Below, piece after piece: positions 33,891-45,600 of a stretch of DNA of 64,000 nucleotides. The position numbers and the translations under genes were made by a program. Under the pieces are notes generated by a model, which did not search any database, had not been told where the DNA came from, and saw nothing but the letters and a program-made list of their open reading frames with translations. Source of the stretch: Cranoglanis bouderius (taxonomy: Eukaryota > Chordata > Actinopteri > Siluriformes > Cranoglanididae). Position 1 is the first letter of the stretch; every line of letters begins with the position of its first letter. Location: contig CM042548.1 in assembly GCA_023630585.1 (NCBI GenBank), forward strand, positions 11,908,527-11,972,526, given 5' to 3'.

Positions 33891-34837
33891 TCTGATACAA
33901 AATGTGCTATGTTTACACATCTACATAGAAATACCAGGCAATAAAATCTGAACTTCTAAACTCTCTTGTCATATTCATCTTTTGATCTCAAACCCAAATG
34001 TCTTCAGTCTACAGCCAAAAAAAACAACAACAAAAAAACAAAACAAACAAACCAACAAAAAAATTGGTCTTGCTGTTCCAATTGTTTGTAAAGGGACTGT
34101 ATGACATTGTAACCAGGGTTTTAGAGAACCATTTACAACCTCTGTAAAAGGTAATTTTTTTTAATAAAGTATGCAATGTAGTGCTGCTCTGTGTCACTAT
34201 TTTCCAAATTCCCAAAATATCCATAAACCTGGAGTCACACTCTACAATATTTGATTGAATAGTTTGTCTGAAATGTATGTACTGTACTTAAGCATAGAAG
34301 TATTTATATTTATGTATTTGTGGTCACCCCTAACCACCCATCTAACATCTAAATTTCTGGCCCTTCACATTAAAGTACAAGAAATTATCAAGTTTATCAA
34401 GTGCATTCAGGAACAAATCAATAGATCAAATGAAAGTGTTCAGTGGCATAGTGACCCAGACCACTGCCTTCAAAGAAAAGAGCATTCCTGTTGAAAAGAA
34501 TCTCTTTTATTATATGGAATTTTATTATATACCAAAGCAAACTGTTCATTTGGAGCAAATAACATTCATGGAGTACTTTTTTGGCAGAAAAATATGAGGC
34601 AAAATAGTTGCAGTACAACATACAGACCCTTTCATTATCTACACCTTGAGTGGCACAATCCCTACATGTATAGTTTAAGCCTATTAGTCTGCCCAAAGAT
34701 GAATATTATAGTTACTAAGAAACATCCAACAGAATCAGAAATCATTCTGAAGTAGTAGGAAGAAAGAATAATTATGGAAAGTTTTGTTATTAGATCATCA
34801 GACACATTAGAAAACTTTAATGAGCCAACCTTGGATC
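33891..34837. other. Intron sequence, no recognised gene
   Basis: AT-rich, with an A/C-rich low-complexity stretch at 34018-34062. Otherwise nothing I can assign. Confidence 0.5.
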
Positions 34838-35692
34838 TGTTACGACCCGTGGGGTAATGGAGATAAGCAGGATGCATGTGCAAGGGAAAGTGGTCAGTTT
34901 AATAGGAACAGATCAAAAAAATCACAAACATAAAGGACTTCATTCAACATAATAATAAACATAAATGTATAACCAGGAATGTCACCGTTATCCAAAGAAG
35001 AAACACAGTACAATACACGCTAGGCTAGATGGTGGTCTGGAAACCACGAATTACGAGCTAAGGAAAATAAACGCGAGGCTAGAAAGGCGGTCTGGAAACC
35101 ACGAACTGCGAACCAAGGAAAATAAATGCGAGGCTAGAAAGGCGGTCTGGAAACCACGAATTACGAGCTAAGGAAAACTAACGCGAGGCTAGAAAGGCGG
35201 TCTGGAAACCACGAATTACGAACTAAGGAAAATAAACGCGAGGCTAGAAAGGCGGTCTGGAAACCACGAGAAATGAGCTAAGGGGAAAAAAGCGCACGGT
35301 TAAACACATTTAAGTTAAACTAACGCTAATACTCCGCCCCGAAGCGGGAACGGAGTGGCGTATTTAAACACAAAGAAATCACATGTCCAAATCAATAACA
35401 GCTGAGACTCGTACTACACAGAATGAATGAGCCGAACATGAACCAATGAGAAAACGGGGCAGAGACATGACACAAACCAAAACATGAGCACATGGGGAAA
35501 CACAGGAGGCGGAGACATGACGTGAACGAAAACATGAGCACATGGCAGAAGTAAACAAAACGTGAGTCCATGAATGAAACGTCCATCGGAGAGTTTTTGA
35601 ATGGCGCTGGAATGCGTGCAATGGAATGCGGAAGTATGCCACTCACTCACTCCTTGCCCAGTCATGAGCGCTAGAGAAGGGGAAACCTAACA
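34838..35692. mobile_element. Solo LTR-like element, 855 bp, with internal minisatellite
   Basis: Starts TGTTACGACC and ends AACCTAACA (TGTTA/TAACA inverted ends). A perfect 5-bp target duplication GGATC flanks it (34833-34837 and 35693-35697). GC content is higher than the surroundings. It contains a 55-bp tandem repeat (35017-35291), a TATA-like TATTTAAAC near 35360 and no coding gene. This fits a solo LTR of an LTR retrotransposon. Orientation is unclear. Confidence 0.78.
35017..35291. repeat. 55-bp minisatellite, five units
   Basis: Unit contains ACGCGAGGCTAGAAAGGCGG and TCTGGAAACCACGAATTACG. Five near-identical tandem units, the first and last more diverged. There are no unique spacers between units, so it is not a CRISPR array. 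Confidence 0.95.
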
Positions 35693-36145
35693 GGATCCTT
35701 CAACCTAGTTGATGATAATATCAGCCACTCTCAGTTTCTACTTTGACCCTCTCATGCACATGCAGGTTTCATCCCTCTTAAATGTCTTTTTTCTTTAGCA
35801 CTGCTGCATTACGAAATTCGTTACATTGCATGTACACCTGTGCTAACTGAGTTTACAAATCCTAATGATGAGCAGAAGAGGAAAAGTTGCAATGGGCATA
35901 GTGCATAACATTGGGACTCATTTATCAATCTGTTAGTAAAGTTGTGTGTAAATGTTTGCATAAGTCACATCAACAAAAAATTTCCGCCATATTTACAAAA
36001 GTTTCGGAAAGGCATGAAATGAATGATGAGGGTGAAGGCTGAAAGACAGAAGTGGAAGTTATTTTGACTCAAAATGAACAATGAGGGTAAGGGCAGAAAG
36101 GCAGAAGTGGAAGTTATTTTGACTCACTTCTATGTCAAAAAATAT

Positions 36146-36203
<58 letters not shown>

Positions 36204-36543
36204 GCATGCACTTATCTTCGGTCATTTGAGGTATTTGTTTACAGCTTATGGCTATGCATAGACAGACCAGCCCTCTTATATGATAGCATTTCCTTTGTCA
36301 TAATTGTATGATTTGTTTTATTTGTCTTAATATATTGGTTTGTGTTGGCTTAAGCCAGTATGTCAGTTCATATCCAGCTTGATAAATGAGGCCCATTGTC
36401 TGTAATTAGTGTAATTAGATCAAAGATGTCCCAAAATACTTCAGATTTTAATTTATTGGATACAACACAGGATGTTCTATCCCAAATATCTTAATTAGGT
36501 TTTAGGCAATCCCACAAGAAGTATGAAAAGCTTGGTGACTCAC
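35693..36543. other. Intron sequence near the Ig5 exon, simple repeats
   Basis: Includes a 56-bp tandem duplication (36018-36127; unit has CAGAAGTGGAAGTTATTTTG) and an AAT trinucleotide microsatellite at 36147-36202. No gene. Confidence 0.65.
36147..36202. repeat. AAT trinucleotide microsatellite
   Basis: About 18 AAT units in a row. Confidence 0.95.
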
Positions 36544-36837
36544 ATTGAACAATGAGCTCAATGACAGCCTCTCGGGGTTTGACGTTGAAGCCGTTGTACT
36601 GGCTGGTCTGGCAGCGGTATGTGCCGCTCATGTCACGTGAGACATTGACAATGCGCAGAATGCCATCGTAACTCTCCATCTGCATGCTTCCATCTGGCAT
36701 GGCCACTTCCCTGTCAGCACGGGACCACAGGATAATGGGCTTGGGCTTGCCTGATACCAGACACTGCAGCTCCACTGTCTCAGTCTCCTGTACCACAAAA
36801 GGGGACTTCCCCCTTGGGACCGTCAGGCTTGGGGGAA
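36544..36837 (-). CDS. mdga2: Host gene exon: MDGA2-like Ig domain 5
   Basis: Internal exon of 294 bp (98 codons), phase 1 on both sides. The acceptor TTTTCTACCCCAG precedes 36837 and the donor GTGAGT follows 36544 on the minus strand. It begins with [19 protein letters not shown] and has the Ig cysteine pair in VELQCLVSG and GTYRCQTSQ, the core tryptophan in IILWSRAD, and ends IELIVQ plus one base. The split codon continues into the Ig6 exon as a tyrosine. The sequence [13 protein letters not shown] and the segment [16 protein letters not shown] are highly conserved in the family. Cell-surface synaptic organiser regulating neuroligin-neurexin contacts. Confidence 0.92.
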
Positions 36838-37075
36838 CTGGGGTAGAAAATATGTGAAAAACTGTTAAATAATTTATTAGAAAATATGTATTTCTTACAT
36901 ATTATACCCTTATTAGAACTAAAAAAGTCAAAGTGAAACAATCTTTATAACTTGATTATAGCCAGTTGCCTCAACTTAAAACTCCTAGACAGGCAAAATG
37001 ACCTGAATGACTGAATGCATTCACATATATGATTTTCATAATAGTAATAATTAAACCTATTTTGACATTTACGTA

Positions 37076-38012
37076 CAGTTGCAATCAAAATTATTCAACT
37101 CCCATTGCAAATCAGGTATATTGTCAAAATTTACAGACTTTCAGCTGTTTGCAATGAACAAATCAAACAAAAGCAATTGCAATAGTTCAACACAATAAAT
37201 GCTTCAAGTGGTTTCCCCAAATTCATTTGAAAATAATGACTTCTCCAGTTTCAAAAATATTCAAACATTTTCTCCTAGGATTTCCTGATACTTCAATGAA
37301 TCCATCTTGCCTTCCACACGCTGCAGGTTTCCAGTGCCAGAGGATGCAAAGCAGCCCCAGAGCATCACCGAGCCACCACCATGCATGACTGTGGACAGAG
37401 TGTTCTTTCTTCATTCCTCTTTCTCCAGACATACCACTCCATCCATCGTGCAAAAAAAATAATTCCAGTTTTGTTTCATGATTTTGAGTCGAATTTTTTG
37501 TGCATTTGGGTCAGTAGTGGTGTATGTCGTGGAGTTCTGGCATGGAAACCTGCGTTTAGAACACGCCATACTGTGCTCACTGAAACCTCAGTGCCAGTTG
37601 CCACCAAGTCTTGCTGCAGGTCTTTTGCAGTCACTCGAGGGTTTTTCACAACCTGCTTTCTCAGAAAACTGGTTGCAGCCGTTGATATTTCATGTGTTCC
37701 AGCTCAAGCGCACCTGGTACAACTAATGAAGCCCTTGATTAGTTGCATCAAGTGTGCTTGAGACAACACCTGTTTTGCATATTTGTGCTATTGTGAGGGA
37801 TTCTATTCAGGGGGTTGAATAATTTTGAGTCTGGAGAAGTCATTATAAGTTGCATTTCCAATTCAATTTGGGGAAACCACTTGAAGCATTTGCTGTGTTG
37901 AACTATTTCAATTACTTTTGTTTGATTTGTTCATTGCAAACAGCTGAAAGTCTGTAAATTTTGACAATAAACCTGATTTGCAATGGGGGTTGAATAATTT
38001 TGATTGCAACGG
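37076..38012 (-). mobile_element. Tc1-like transposon, family G, internally deleted (937 bp)
   Basis: The left end CAGTTGCAATCAAAATTATT at 37076 and the right end TTGATTGCAACGG at 38012 are inverted repeats of about 120 bp sharing GTCAAAATTTACAGACTTTC. TA flanks both sides (37074-37075, 38013-38014). The minus-strand transposase remnant is short, so it is a non-autonomous deletion derivative. Confidence 0.9.
37223..37760 (-). pseudogene. Tc1-like transposase remnant (family G)
   Basis: On the minus strand, the segment around 37290-37400 reads like the GGGSVMLWGCFAS block of Tc1-type transposases. A 76-codon frame at 37223-37453 overlaps this in another phase. 37460-37760 covers part of the region upstream of it. 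The DNPKH and NPIENLW parts are missing, so it lacks the last two catalytic residues. Confidence 0.65.
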
Positions 38013-38087
38013 TATGAGCCCACAACTGCTACTTAAATGTATATAATAAAGGAATAAGTTTTAGTTGTGCATTAGCTCATTAGTATC

Positions 38088-38471
38088 ATGTCATCTAGCC
38101 AGTGGTTGCCAGAGCCTGTTAGACGTGAGTCTAATGTGGATGAGAACAATGAGAATAATGAGAACTTGCAGCCAATTTCAATGAGCCAGATATTTGATGT
38201 TGATTCTGCTTCTGAAAATACAAACAATGATGGTTGTGGCTTATTGATGGAAGTAGATCAAAGCATATTTAAAACACCATTGAAAAGGAAGAAGAGTAAG
38301 GAATGCATTGCAACTAAACAAGCAAGGAAAACAAGAGAACAGGCCAGTGAAAATGATCAAGGTGCTGAAAGTGAGAGTGATTCTTCTGATTCAATTGCTT
38401 CATTTTGTTCTCAGAGTGATTACAGCACTGAAAAAATTAAGAAATTTCTGAAAATGACAAAAAAAATCTAA
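38088..38471 (+). pseudogene. LINE ORF1 C-terminal part
   Basis: 127 codons, acidic and serine-rich, with KTPLKRKKSKE and EKIKKFLKMTKKI at the end. The serine-rich tract before a short YSTEKIKKFL-like helix resembles the end of Tx1-type L1 ORF1 proteins in fishes. Family assignment also rests on the ORF2 pieces immediately downstream. The N-terminal RNA-binding part is absent. Confidence 0.55.
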
Positions 38472-39141
38472 GCTGTGTACAAATTGTTGATTACAAAGAA
38501 GTGTATCGTCTAAAAAATTGTCACCAAAGTTCAAAACCAACTGAGTAATAGTGATAATAAAGCAGTTTAATTTCATGACTCTTGGTGTCTGTCTATTACT
38601 CAGTTTGAATGGAGCCAGAGATGTGAGTAAAAGATTGGGAATATACGAGTTAATGAGACAGAAAAAAAAATAGATGTTTTATTTATGCAAGAAACCCATA
38701 ATGATGATAAAAATGCTGTTGAATGGTTCAAAGAATGGAATGGTTTGTCTTTTTTAAGCCATAACTTCCCTTAGTGGAGGAGTTGGTATTTTATTTGCAT
38801 TAAATGATGTTCCTTGTTCAATTAAAATGGAATAAATTGTAAGGAAGCCTTTTAAAAGTGGTTGCGAATTTTGAAAAGTATGTATTGGTTTTTGTGTGTA
38901 TTTATGCCCCAACTCAACCAATACAAAGAATGTGCTTTAGACACTCTTTGTAAAACATTAGTGGAGTCTAAGTGTGAAGAGTACTTGTTTTTGGGAGGAG
39001 ATTTTAATTGTACAGAGAATAATATAAACAGAAATCATATTGAGCCACATATGCCCTCACGCAGAAGGCTTATCCAAATGATTGAAATGCACGAGTTGTG
39101 TGATGTGTAGAGAAATTTTAACAAAGACATCAGACAAAATG

Positions 39142-40182
39142 CAGTACTGTGCAAAAGTTTTAGGCAGTTGTGAAAAATGCTGTAAAGTAAGAATGCTTTC
39201 CAAAATAGACATGTTAATAGTTTATATTTATCAATTAACAAAATACACAAAATGCAAATTGAGTGAACAGAAGAAAAATCTACATCAAATCAATAGTTGG
39301 TGTGACCACCCTCTGCCTTCAAAACTCATCAGTCCAGAGCACCTGCTGTCACAGTTCCTGTGTTTTCATGCATAGTTGAGTTGCTTGGCCTTGTTTCCCC
39401 ATCGTAGGTAAGGCTTTTTTGGCCGCAAGTCTTCCATGAAGGCCACTTCTGACCAGACTTCTCCGGACAGTAGATGGGTGTACCAGGGTCCCACTGGTTT
39501 CTGCCAGATCTAAGCTGATGGCACTGCTGGACATCTTCCGATTGCGAAGGGAAGTAAGCCTGATGTGTCTTTCATCTGCTGCAGTAAGTTTCCTTGGCCA
39601 ACCACTGAGTCTACGGTCCTCAGCGTTGTCTGTTTCTTTGTGTTTCTTCAAAAGAGCTTGGATAGAACATGTGGAAACCCCTGTCTGCCTTGAAATTTCT
39701 GCCTGGGAGAGACCTTGTTGATGCAGTATAGCTACCTTCTGCCTTGTTGCTGTGCTCAGTCTTACCATGGTGTATGACATTTGACAGGGAACTGTCTTTA
39801 GCAACCTCACCTTTTTAGCTGAGTTCCTCACCCAGTTTTATTCCTCCTACAAAGCTGTTTTTGTTAATTATTGTAATCAGTTAATTATTGTGTTTCAACC
39901 TACATATTGAATTGATGATCATTAGCACCTGTTTGGTATAATTGTTTAATCATACACTTAACTATATGCCTACAAAATCCCTCACTTTGTACAACTTGTG
40001 TACACTTTGTGTACCTTGATGAATTGATGCTGTTTTGAAGGCAAAGGGTGGTCACACCATATATTGATTTGATGTAGATTTGTCTTCTGTTCACTCACTT
40101 TTGTTAATTGATAAATATAAACTATTAACATGTCTATTTTTGAAAGCATTCTTACTTTACAGCATACCTTTGCACAGTACTG
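39142..40182 (-). mobile_element. Tc1-like transposon, family H, 1041 bp, internally deleted
   Basis: Ends CAGTACTGTGCAAAAGTTTT at 39142 and CTTTGCACAGTACTG at 40182 are inverted, with TA after the right end; the left target reads TG. Inner TIR parts share GTAAGAATGCTTTCCAAAAT and TTAATAGTTTATATTTATCA. The outer end resembles the MITE at 52716-53263. It splits the L1 ORF2. Confidence 0.88.
39349..39831 (-). CDS. Truncated Tc1 transposase: DNA-binding domain only
   Basis: Open frame of 160 codons; the natural start is more likely the internal methionine MVRLSTATRQK at about 39768. It contains the N-terminal bipartite DNA-binding region: QKVAILHQQGLSQAEISRQ as the first helix-turn-helix, RRLSGWPRKLTAADERHIR as the linker and the second helix-turn-helix to SLVRSGLHGRLAAKKAL. 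It then reads into MGKQGQATQLCMKTQEL and stops. All three catalytic residues are absent because the middle of the element is deleted. If expressed it could bind TIRs without cutting, but that is inference. Confidence 0.72.
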   Translation of the reverse strand: MRNSAKKVRLLKTVPCQMSYTMVRLSTATRQKVAILHQQGLSQAEISRQTGVSTCSIQALLKKHKETDNAEDRRLSGWPRKLTAADERHIRLTSLRNRKMSSSAISLDLAETSGTLVHPSTVRRSLVRSGLHGRLAAKKALPTMGKQGQATQLCMKTQEL

Positions 40183-42621
40183 TACATGGGTACATGTTCG
40201 TGATAATTCGTTATCAGTAGCATGGTTAGACAAGCTTTAAACATCATCTTAGTGTTTTCAAATATTGTTTTATTTCTTCACTTGGTTTTTCAGATCATAG
40301 TTTAATAGGATATATAATTACTATGGGTTCTGTTAAACCAAATAGTCCCTATTGGCATTTTAACACAATTGTATTACATAATATTCATTTTCAAGAGATT
40401 TTGAATTGTTCCTGGACTAATTTTAAAATGGAAAAGAATAATTTTCAGTATCTAAAAAATTGGTGGGATTTTAGAAAAACTCAAATAAAACAACAATGTC
40501 AACCATACACACAGAATGTCACCAAAGAATTGGCTAGGTCTGTTAAATTTTTAGAGGCTGAAGTTACAAGACTTCAACATTTAAAACAAAATGGAAATCA
40601 AGACCATATTGATAATTTTACACAAAAAAATCTGCTTTATCTGATCTGCTGGGCCTAAAAGCACAAGGAGCACTGATAAGATCACGTTTTCAAAACTCCA
40701 ATGAGATGGATGTTCCATCCAAATTTTTTATCTGGGTTAGAAAGGGAAACTGGGCAATGACATTTTATGAATTTTTTACAATCTGAAATTGGGGTTTTAC
40801 TTTCAGATCTAACTGAAATATGTAAGAGAGTACAGTTTTTATGAGAAACTGTACAAGAGTGAGTTCAGAGAAAATCAAATTGTAGAACAGTGATTTTTTA
40901 AGAGACTTACCCCAAATTTCTGAAGAATTTAATGCAGAACTTAACAAGCCCATAGTGTTGGAAGTGTTGTATAAAATATGGAGTGTAGAAGAGTTCCTGG
41001 AATTGATGGACTTCCAGTCGTATTTTATAAGTCTCCTTGGAATGTAATAGGAGAAGATTTATTGGAAGTTCTTAATAATAGTTTGACTGAAGGATGTCTG
41101 CCTTTAAGCTTTCGTAGAGCAGTACTCACTCTTTTACCAAAAAAAGGTGATTTAACTAATATAACAAGTTGGTGACCTGTATCTTTGCTTTGTTGCGATT
41201 ATAAAATACTTTATAAGTGTTAGCTATGAGACTTGGAAAGGTTTTGGAAGAGGATATTCATCCAGATGAGTCATATTGCATACCTGACAGGTCAATATTT
41301 GATAATATTTCATTAATTAGAGATTTGAAGTAGCCAAAATATATGATTTGAATGCAGGCTTGATTTCCATCAACCAAGAGAAAGCTTTTGATCGTGTTGA
41401 ACATGATTATATTTGGAAAGTTTTGAAAGTTTTTGGTTTTAATTTGGCTTTCAACAATGTCTTACAGAGGATGGACAATCATTATAAATAACTTAGTGGC
41501 ATCTTTTCTGTGGCATCGGTTGGTTTGTGTCAATCCACCAACCTATTTAAAAATACAATTGATTTTGATAGATTACTTTTGGGATAAGTTACATTGGGTA
41601 GTACATAGTATTTTGTACTTACCCAAAGAGGAAGGCGGACAACGACTGGTTTATCTACAAAGCAGAACTGCTGCTTTTCGACTGCAGTTTTTGCAAAGAT
41701 TTCTTATGGGTCCAGAAAATGTGAGTTGGAGAGCATTCACCAGTATTATTCTGAAATCTGTTCAAGGGATCAACTTGGACAAATCCTTGGCTTTGATGGA
41801 CCCTAGTAAGATTGACAGTTCTTGTTTACCTACTTTCTATCAAAATCTTTTCAAAGTGTGGAGTTGTTTTAATGTGAAAAAGCCAGAGACCACAGAATCC
41901 TTATTTTGGTTGTTGGAAGAGCCACTAATAAATTGTGCAAGGCTGGATATAGCAAGCACCAGCAGTACACTTACTGAACTCTTCATTCAAGCCGGAATGA
42001 TAAATTTAAAAAAGCTTGTTAACTTGGCGGGGGCTGGATTTACAAATGTTGAGGAAGTGACTGCTTGTTTGAAAACTAAATCTGTTTGAACAATGACTCA
42101 AATATTACATGTGGAGGATGTGATTTGCTCTTACATCAGTGGAATCTAATATGCTCAAAGATTATTGTGAAGGACTTATTTATCCCAATGACAAGGACCC
42201 TTTTCCTAAGCTACTGTTATCCCCAACTTAAATGATTATTTTGGAATTTAACTGGACTCAGAGAGTATGTGCTTGGATTTTAATGATGTTAATGGAAAAC
42301 AGCTGTATATGGCATGTGTAAAGTTTTTTTTAACAAAAAAGGTTTACACCATAAAGTTGATACACTGTGGCGTGATGTTTTAGGATTGAATGAAAGTGTC
42401 AATGATATCAAAATGACTATATACATCAGTGGAAAAAATCAGATAGAACAAAAAAAAAAAAAATGACAGTGATGTGGTAAGGGTGTTTACAGCAATGGTA
42501 AAATCCAGAATTGTAGTTGATTTGTGTTTGTGAATAACTGTTAATGGGTTTATTGTGAATGATTGTTAATGTTTGTTCATTTTACTGTAATAAAAGTTTT
42601 TTTGAAAAGTAAAAAAAAAAA

Positions 42622-42692
<71 letters not shown>
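42622..42692. repeat. CT dinucleotide microsatellite
   Basis: About 35 CT units following the A-run of the LINE 3' end. Confidence 0.95.
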
Positions 42693-42695
<3 letters not shown>

Positions 42696-42699
42696 CTAC

Positions 42700-43335
42700 A
42701 TGTTACATCTCGTGCCTGATGAGATGCCTGTGATCCTGACTCCTTCTGCCCTCTGGTCCTGCCTGGCCCATCCTGATGCTGTACTTCTGTTTGAAGCCTC
42801 CGTTACCTGAGGATCACTCACTGCTGTGGAGGATTGCCCCACATGGATAGCCTAAAGTTTGCTTTGCGATTGTTGTGCATGGTACCACATGGATCCCCTA
42901 AAGATGGCTGTGCATGGTCTCACTTGGATAGCCTAATGATTGCATGAGTTTATACCCAAGTCTCATTCATTATACAGTGGATAACTTTACTTGGATAAAA
43001 TAGACTTGAAGCTAAAACTCTGATGCTGATACACCCCTGATGCTCATACTGAAGATCCTTTCAACACACTTAGCACTTTTCTGTGGTGGAAGTTGTGGAA
43101 GTGTAATGACTCATAATTGCACTATCCACGATCACCCAAAGGAACATGGATTCGCATTTGAGTCTGGTTCTTTCTCATGTCGGCCCAAGGTCCAATTTTC
43201 CTTGTCACGGTCACCTCTGACTTGCTTATTAGTGCTCTAAATCTAAATCCATATCCATATTCCTGTAAAGCTTCTTTGTGACAATATTCACTGTTAAAAG
43301 AGCTACATAAATAAAATTGAATTGAATTTAATTTC
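42700..43335 (+). repeat. Dispersed LINE/SINE-like repeat with AAATTGAATTG tail
   Basis: Non-coding repeat ending TAAATAAAATTGAATTGAAT. Its last 100 bp are the inverted counterpart of 1341-1440 (CTTTGTGACAATATTCACTG against the complementary sequence there). Several internal CATGGAT/CCACATGGAT phrases recur at 42845-42960. Common 3' end in fish genomes, by recollection. Confidence 0.7.
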
Positions 43336-43469
43336 ATTCAACATAATGCAATCATTTAACCAGATGCTATTGTCACAAAGAATGAACAAAAGCTGGTTGA
43401 CAAGTCCATGTTGCATTGTTTGATTGAACTGCTTTCCTGTCCATGACAAATACACATATCTTGACTCAC

Positions 43470-43799
43470 CTGTGGTGGATGAGATGTTAACATCAATGCT
43501 AATCTCTGGTATGCCTCCATTTTTGAGTGATGCCACACAGGTGTAGGTGCCAAAATCTGTGAACTTGAGGTCAATGATGTCCAGGTTAGTGGTTCCTGGT
43601 GCAATGTCAGGGTCAGTCTGGGTGATAACCATGCGCTCTGAGCTGCGCAGAGCTCGTCCATTCTTCAGCCAGCTGAATATTAGCTCCTCAGCTGGTGTGG
43701 CCTCCACCTGGCATGAGATCTTCACTTCTCGGCCAATTTGGATGTTGTCATCATTGTGATATGGGTCAGGCGTAATCCAGAAACGGCCTTTCCTCAGGG
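43470..43799 (-). CDS. mdga2: Host gene exon: MDGA2-like Ig domain 4
   Basis: Internal exon of 330 bp (110 codons), phase 1 at both ends. The acceptor CTCATCTTGCCCAG precedes 43799 and the donor GTGAGT follows 43470 on the minus strand. It encodes LRKGRFWITPDPYHNDD, then an Ig fold with cysteines in VKISCQVEA and GTYTCVASL, the tryptophan in LIFSWLKNG, and a conserved block NLDIIDLKFTDFG. It ends NISSTT plus a split codon. Position relative to the following two exons and the sequence match Ig4 of MDGA2. It is the first of the three exons in transcription order. Upstream exons are beyond 64000. Confidence 0.9.
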
Positions 43800-45239
43800 C
43801 TGGGCAAGATGAGAAGTACAAGGGCAAGATGAGAGGGACAAGGAAAATTATATTGTGTATGTTCCATTTAGTATATTTAGTAAACATTTCCCTACACACT
43901 TAAAAAAACACAAACAAACCTCACCCGGGTTCATATAAGCTGCCACTGCAAATTGTATTAAAATAGACCATCTAAGTGTCTCCACAAATAAAGTGGGAAA
44001 ATAAACTGAGAAGCCATCAGGACAGGAACTTTGAGAATGGGAACCCGAGAACATAACTGCACTATTTTAGTTTAACATGCATATGCTGCAATTAAAGAAA
44101 ACTTTTATGTTAACGCAAAACTCGCCCAAATTCTGTGAACACTATACAGAATAAAAAATAACTAATTAATTCACACCTATAGTGTTACCGGTGATACAAA
44201 ACAATGTGCTATAGAGTGCACATTTTCCCATACCACTGCAATCCTGCTCAAGACTTTAACAAGATTCACAATTAAAGTCCATTTATGGTTGTTTATATTT
44301 TTTTGTGTTGGTGTATGAGTAACTTACCACACTCTCTTCCTCAACAGAACTTAACACATCCCACTCTAACTCTATTGAAAAACATTCCATTTTCATTGAG
44401 GAACATTACACCCTTGGGGTTTAAACTAACAAAATAACAACAACAAAATAAAACCCTATTCACCCAGAGACATACAATTATACAAAATTAAATTATACAA
44501 TTTATCCTAAAGCAATACTGTGTTTCTGATTTTCAGAGAAAATAGTCTCTGTCTGTGCTCTTTTATACAATTTATCCTAAAGCAATACTGTGTTTCTGAT
44601 TTTCATAACTCTCATACTCAACTCATAAATTCTGTTTCAAAAGATACATATAGTGGGCAATTCTCATGTCACGTTGGATTGAAACATCAACATTCAATAT
44701 TTTACATTTTAGATGAAAAGCAGGGCAATTCAACTAAAAATTCCCTGATGAACAGAAAGCAGTATGTTTGGCCAGTATGACTTATTGTCAGACTAAGACT
44801 GCCTTATTATGAAAATGTGGCTACTCCAAAGCTGTGAAGTGATCAGCCAATCAAAATACTACATAGTATTAATACAGCCAATACACCATGCTACACTACA
44901 AGCAGGGTGGCATAGAGGTGTACATGAAACTAATAAAGCTCCAGATGTACAGTATACTGTATATGAGAAGAGGCACAGCACAAAATGTTTATCTGCCAAA
45001 ATAGTTATTTCAGCAAGGTCTTGAAGTACATGAAGAATATCAATAGGAAAAACAAACAAACAAACAAAAAACACTGCTCAATTCTTTGAATAGCAACACT
45101 GGCTATACTGCACACCTTATTTACACCTGGTTGTGGGAGGTGAAGAAATTACGCACAAAACTGTCTTCAGCTAGTTGCCAAAGCTTAGTACATCTAACAG
45201 AATAATAAGCTACATAATATTTCTCACCCCTTTTGTGCA
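43800..45239. other. Intron upstream of the Ig4 exon
   Basis: Unique-looking AT-rich sequence. A 43-bp segment (TTATACAATTTATCCTAAAG onward) at 44493-44535 is repeated exactly or nearly so at 44563-44605, a local duplication with 70-bp period. No coding feature. Confidence 0.65.
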
Positions 45240-45600
45240 CAGACACTGCACTTTTTCACAATCCCTCATCCAGTGCAAAATTTGTCCGGGTCGATGAGAA
45301 CAATGTGTGTACTGAGTTTCGTACATATACGTACGAGTATGTACAATTTATGCCCCAAGGTTTTGTGCCATGTAAAAGGGGTGCTACAGAGCCCCCCACC
45401 GTGCCCATGTGCAACGCTTTGTGGGGGCCTAATGGCCGACGACTCTGATGTGTGCCAAATTTCATGAATTTTTGAGCATGTTAAGGGCCCCAAAAGCCCC
45501 TGAAACCTTGAAAAAAAAAATCATAATCTAATAATCCTAATAAACCTAATAATTCTTAGGAAAACAATAGGGCCCTGCACACTTTCAGTGCTTGGGCCCT
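45240..45600. repeat. Dispersed repeat ending in GGGCCCTA
   Basis: GC-richer island that ends with a run of TAATAATCCTAATAAACC and CAATAGGGCCCTGCAC plus TGCTTGGGCCCTA, a 3'-end type I recognise as widespread in fish genomes (probably a non-LTR retrotransposon tail). Several ORFs overlap on both strands here without a domain. Confidence 0.6.

Larger units (their letters stand above)
38580..42089 (+). pseudogene. LINE ORF2 (endonuclease, RT, C-terminal), broken
   Basis: Endonuclease (APE-like): LFMQETHNDD near 38690 and FLGGDFNCTENN near 38995. RT: GIDGLPVVFYKSPW and LTLLPKKGDLTNI (40978-41175), then SINQEKAFDRVEH near 41370. The stretch with the YADD palm motif is missing between about 41440 and 41470. 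The C-terminal region (41433-42089) has LYLPKEEGGQRLVYL and TAAFRLQFLQRFLMG, typical of Tx1-like L1 ORF2 after the RT. Many stops. Dead. Confidence 0.8.
38088..42612 (+). mobile_element. L1-type LINE of the Tx1 kind, degenerate
   Basis: Plus-strand non-LTR retrotransposon. The ORF1 tail (38088-38471), endonuclease pieces (38580-39110), RT pieces (40270-41440) and the ORF2 C-terminal region (41433-42089) are followed by AATAAAAG and an A-run near 42600-42620. It is 5'-truncated (ORF1 is mostly missing) and carries a Tc1 element at 39142-40182. All frames are interrupted. Confidence 0.82.

Noticed and set aside
35017..35291. Regular 55-bp units considered as a CRISPR array
   Set aside because: Units are contiguous without unique spacers, and the host is a vertebrate; it is a minisatellite.
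34838..35692. Host CpG island or promoter
   Set aside because: Higher GC is explained by the LTR-like unit with its own duplication; no exon or transcription start evidence.
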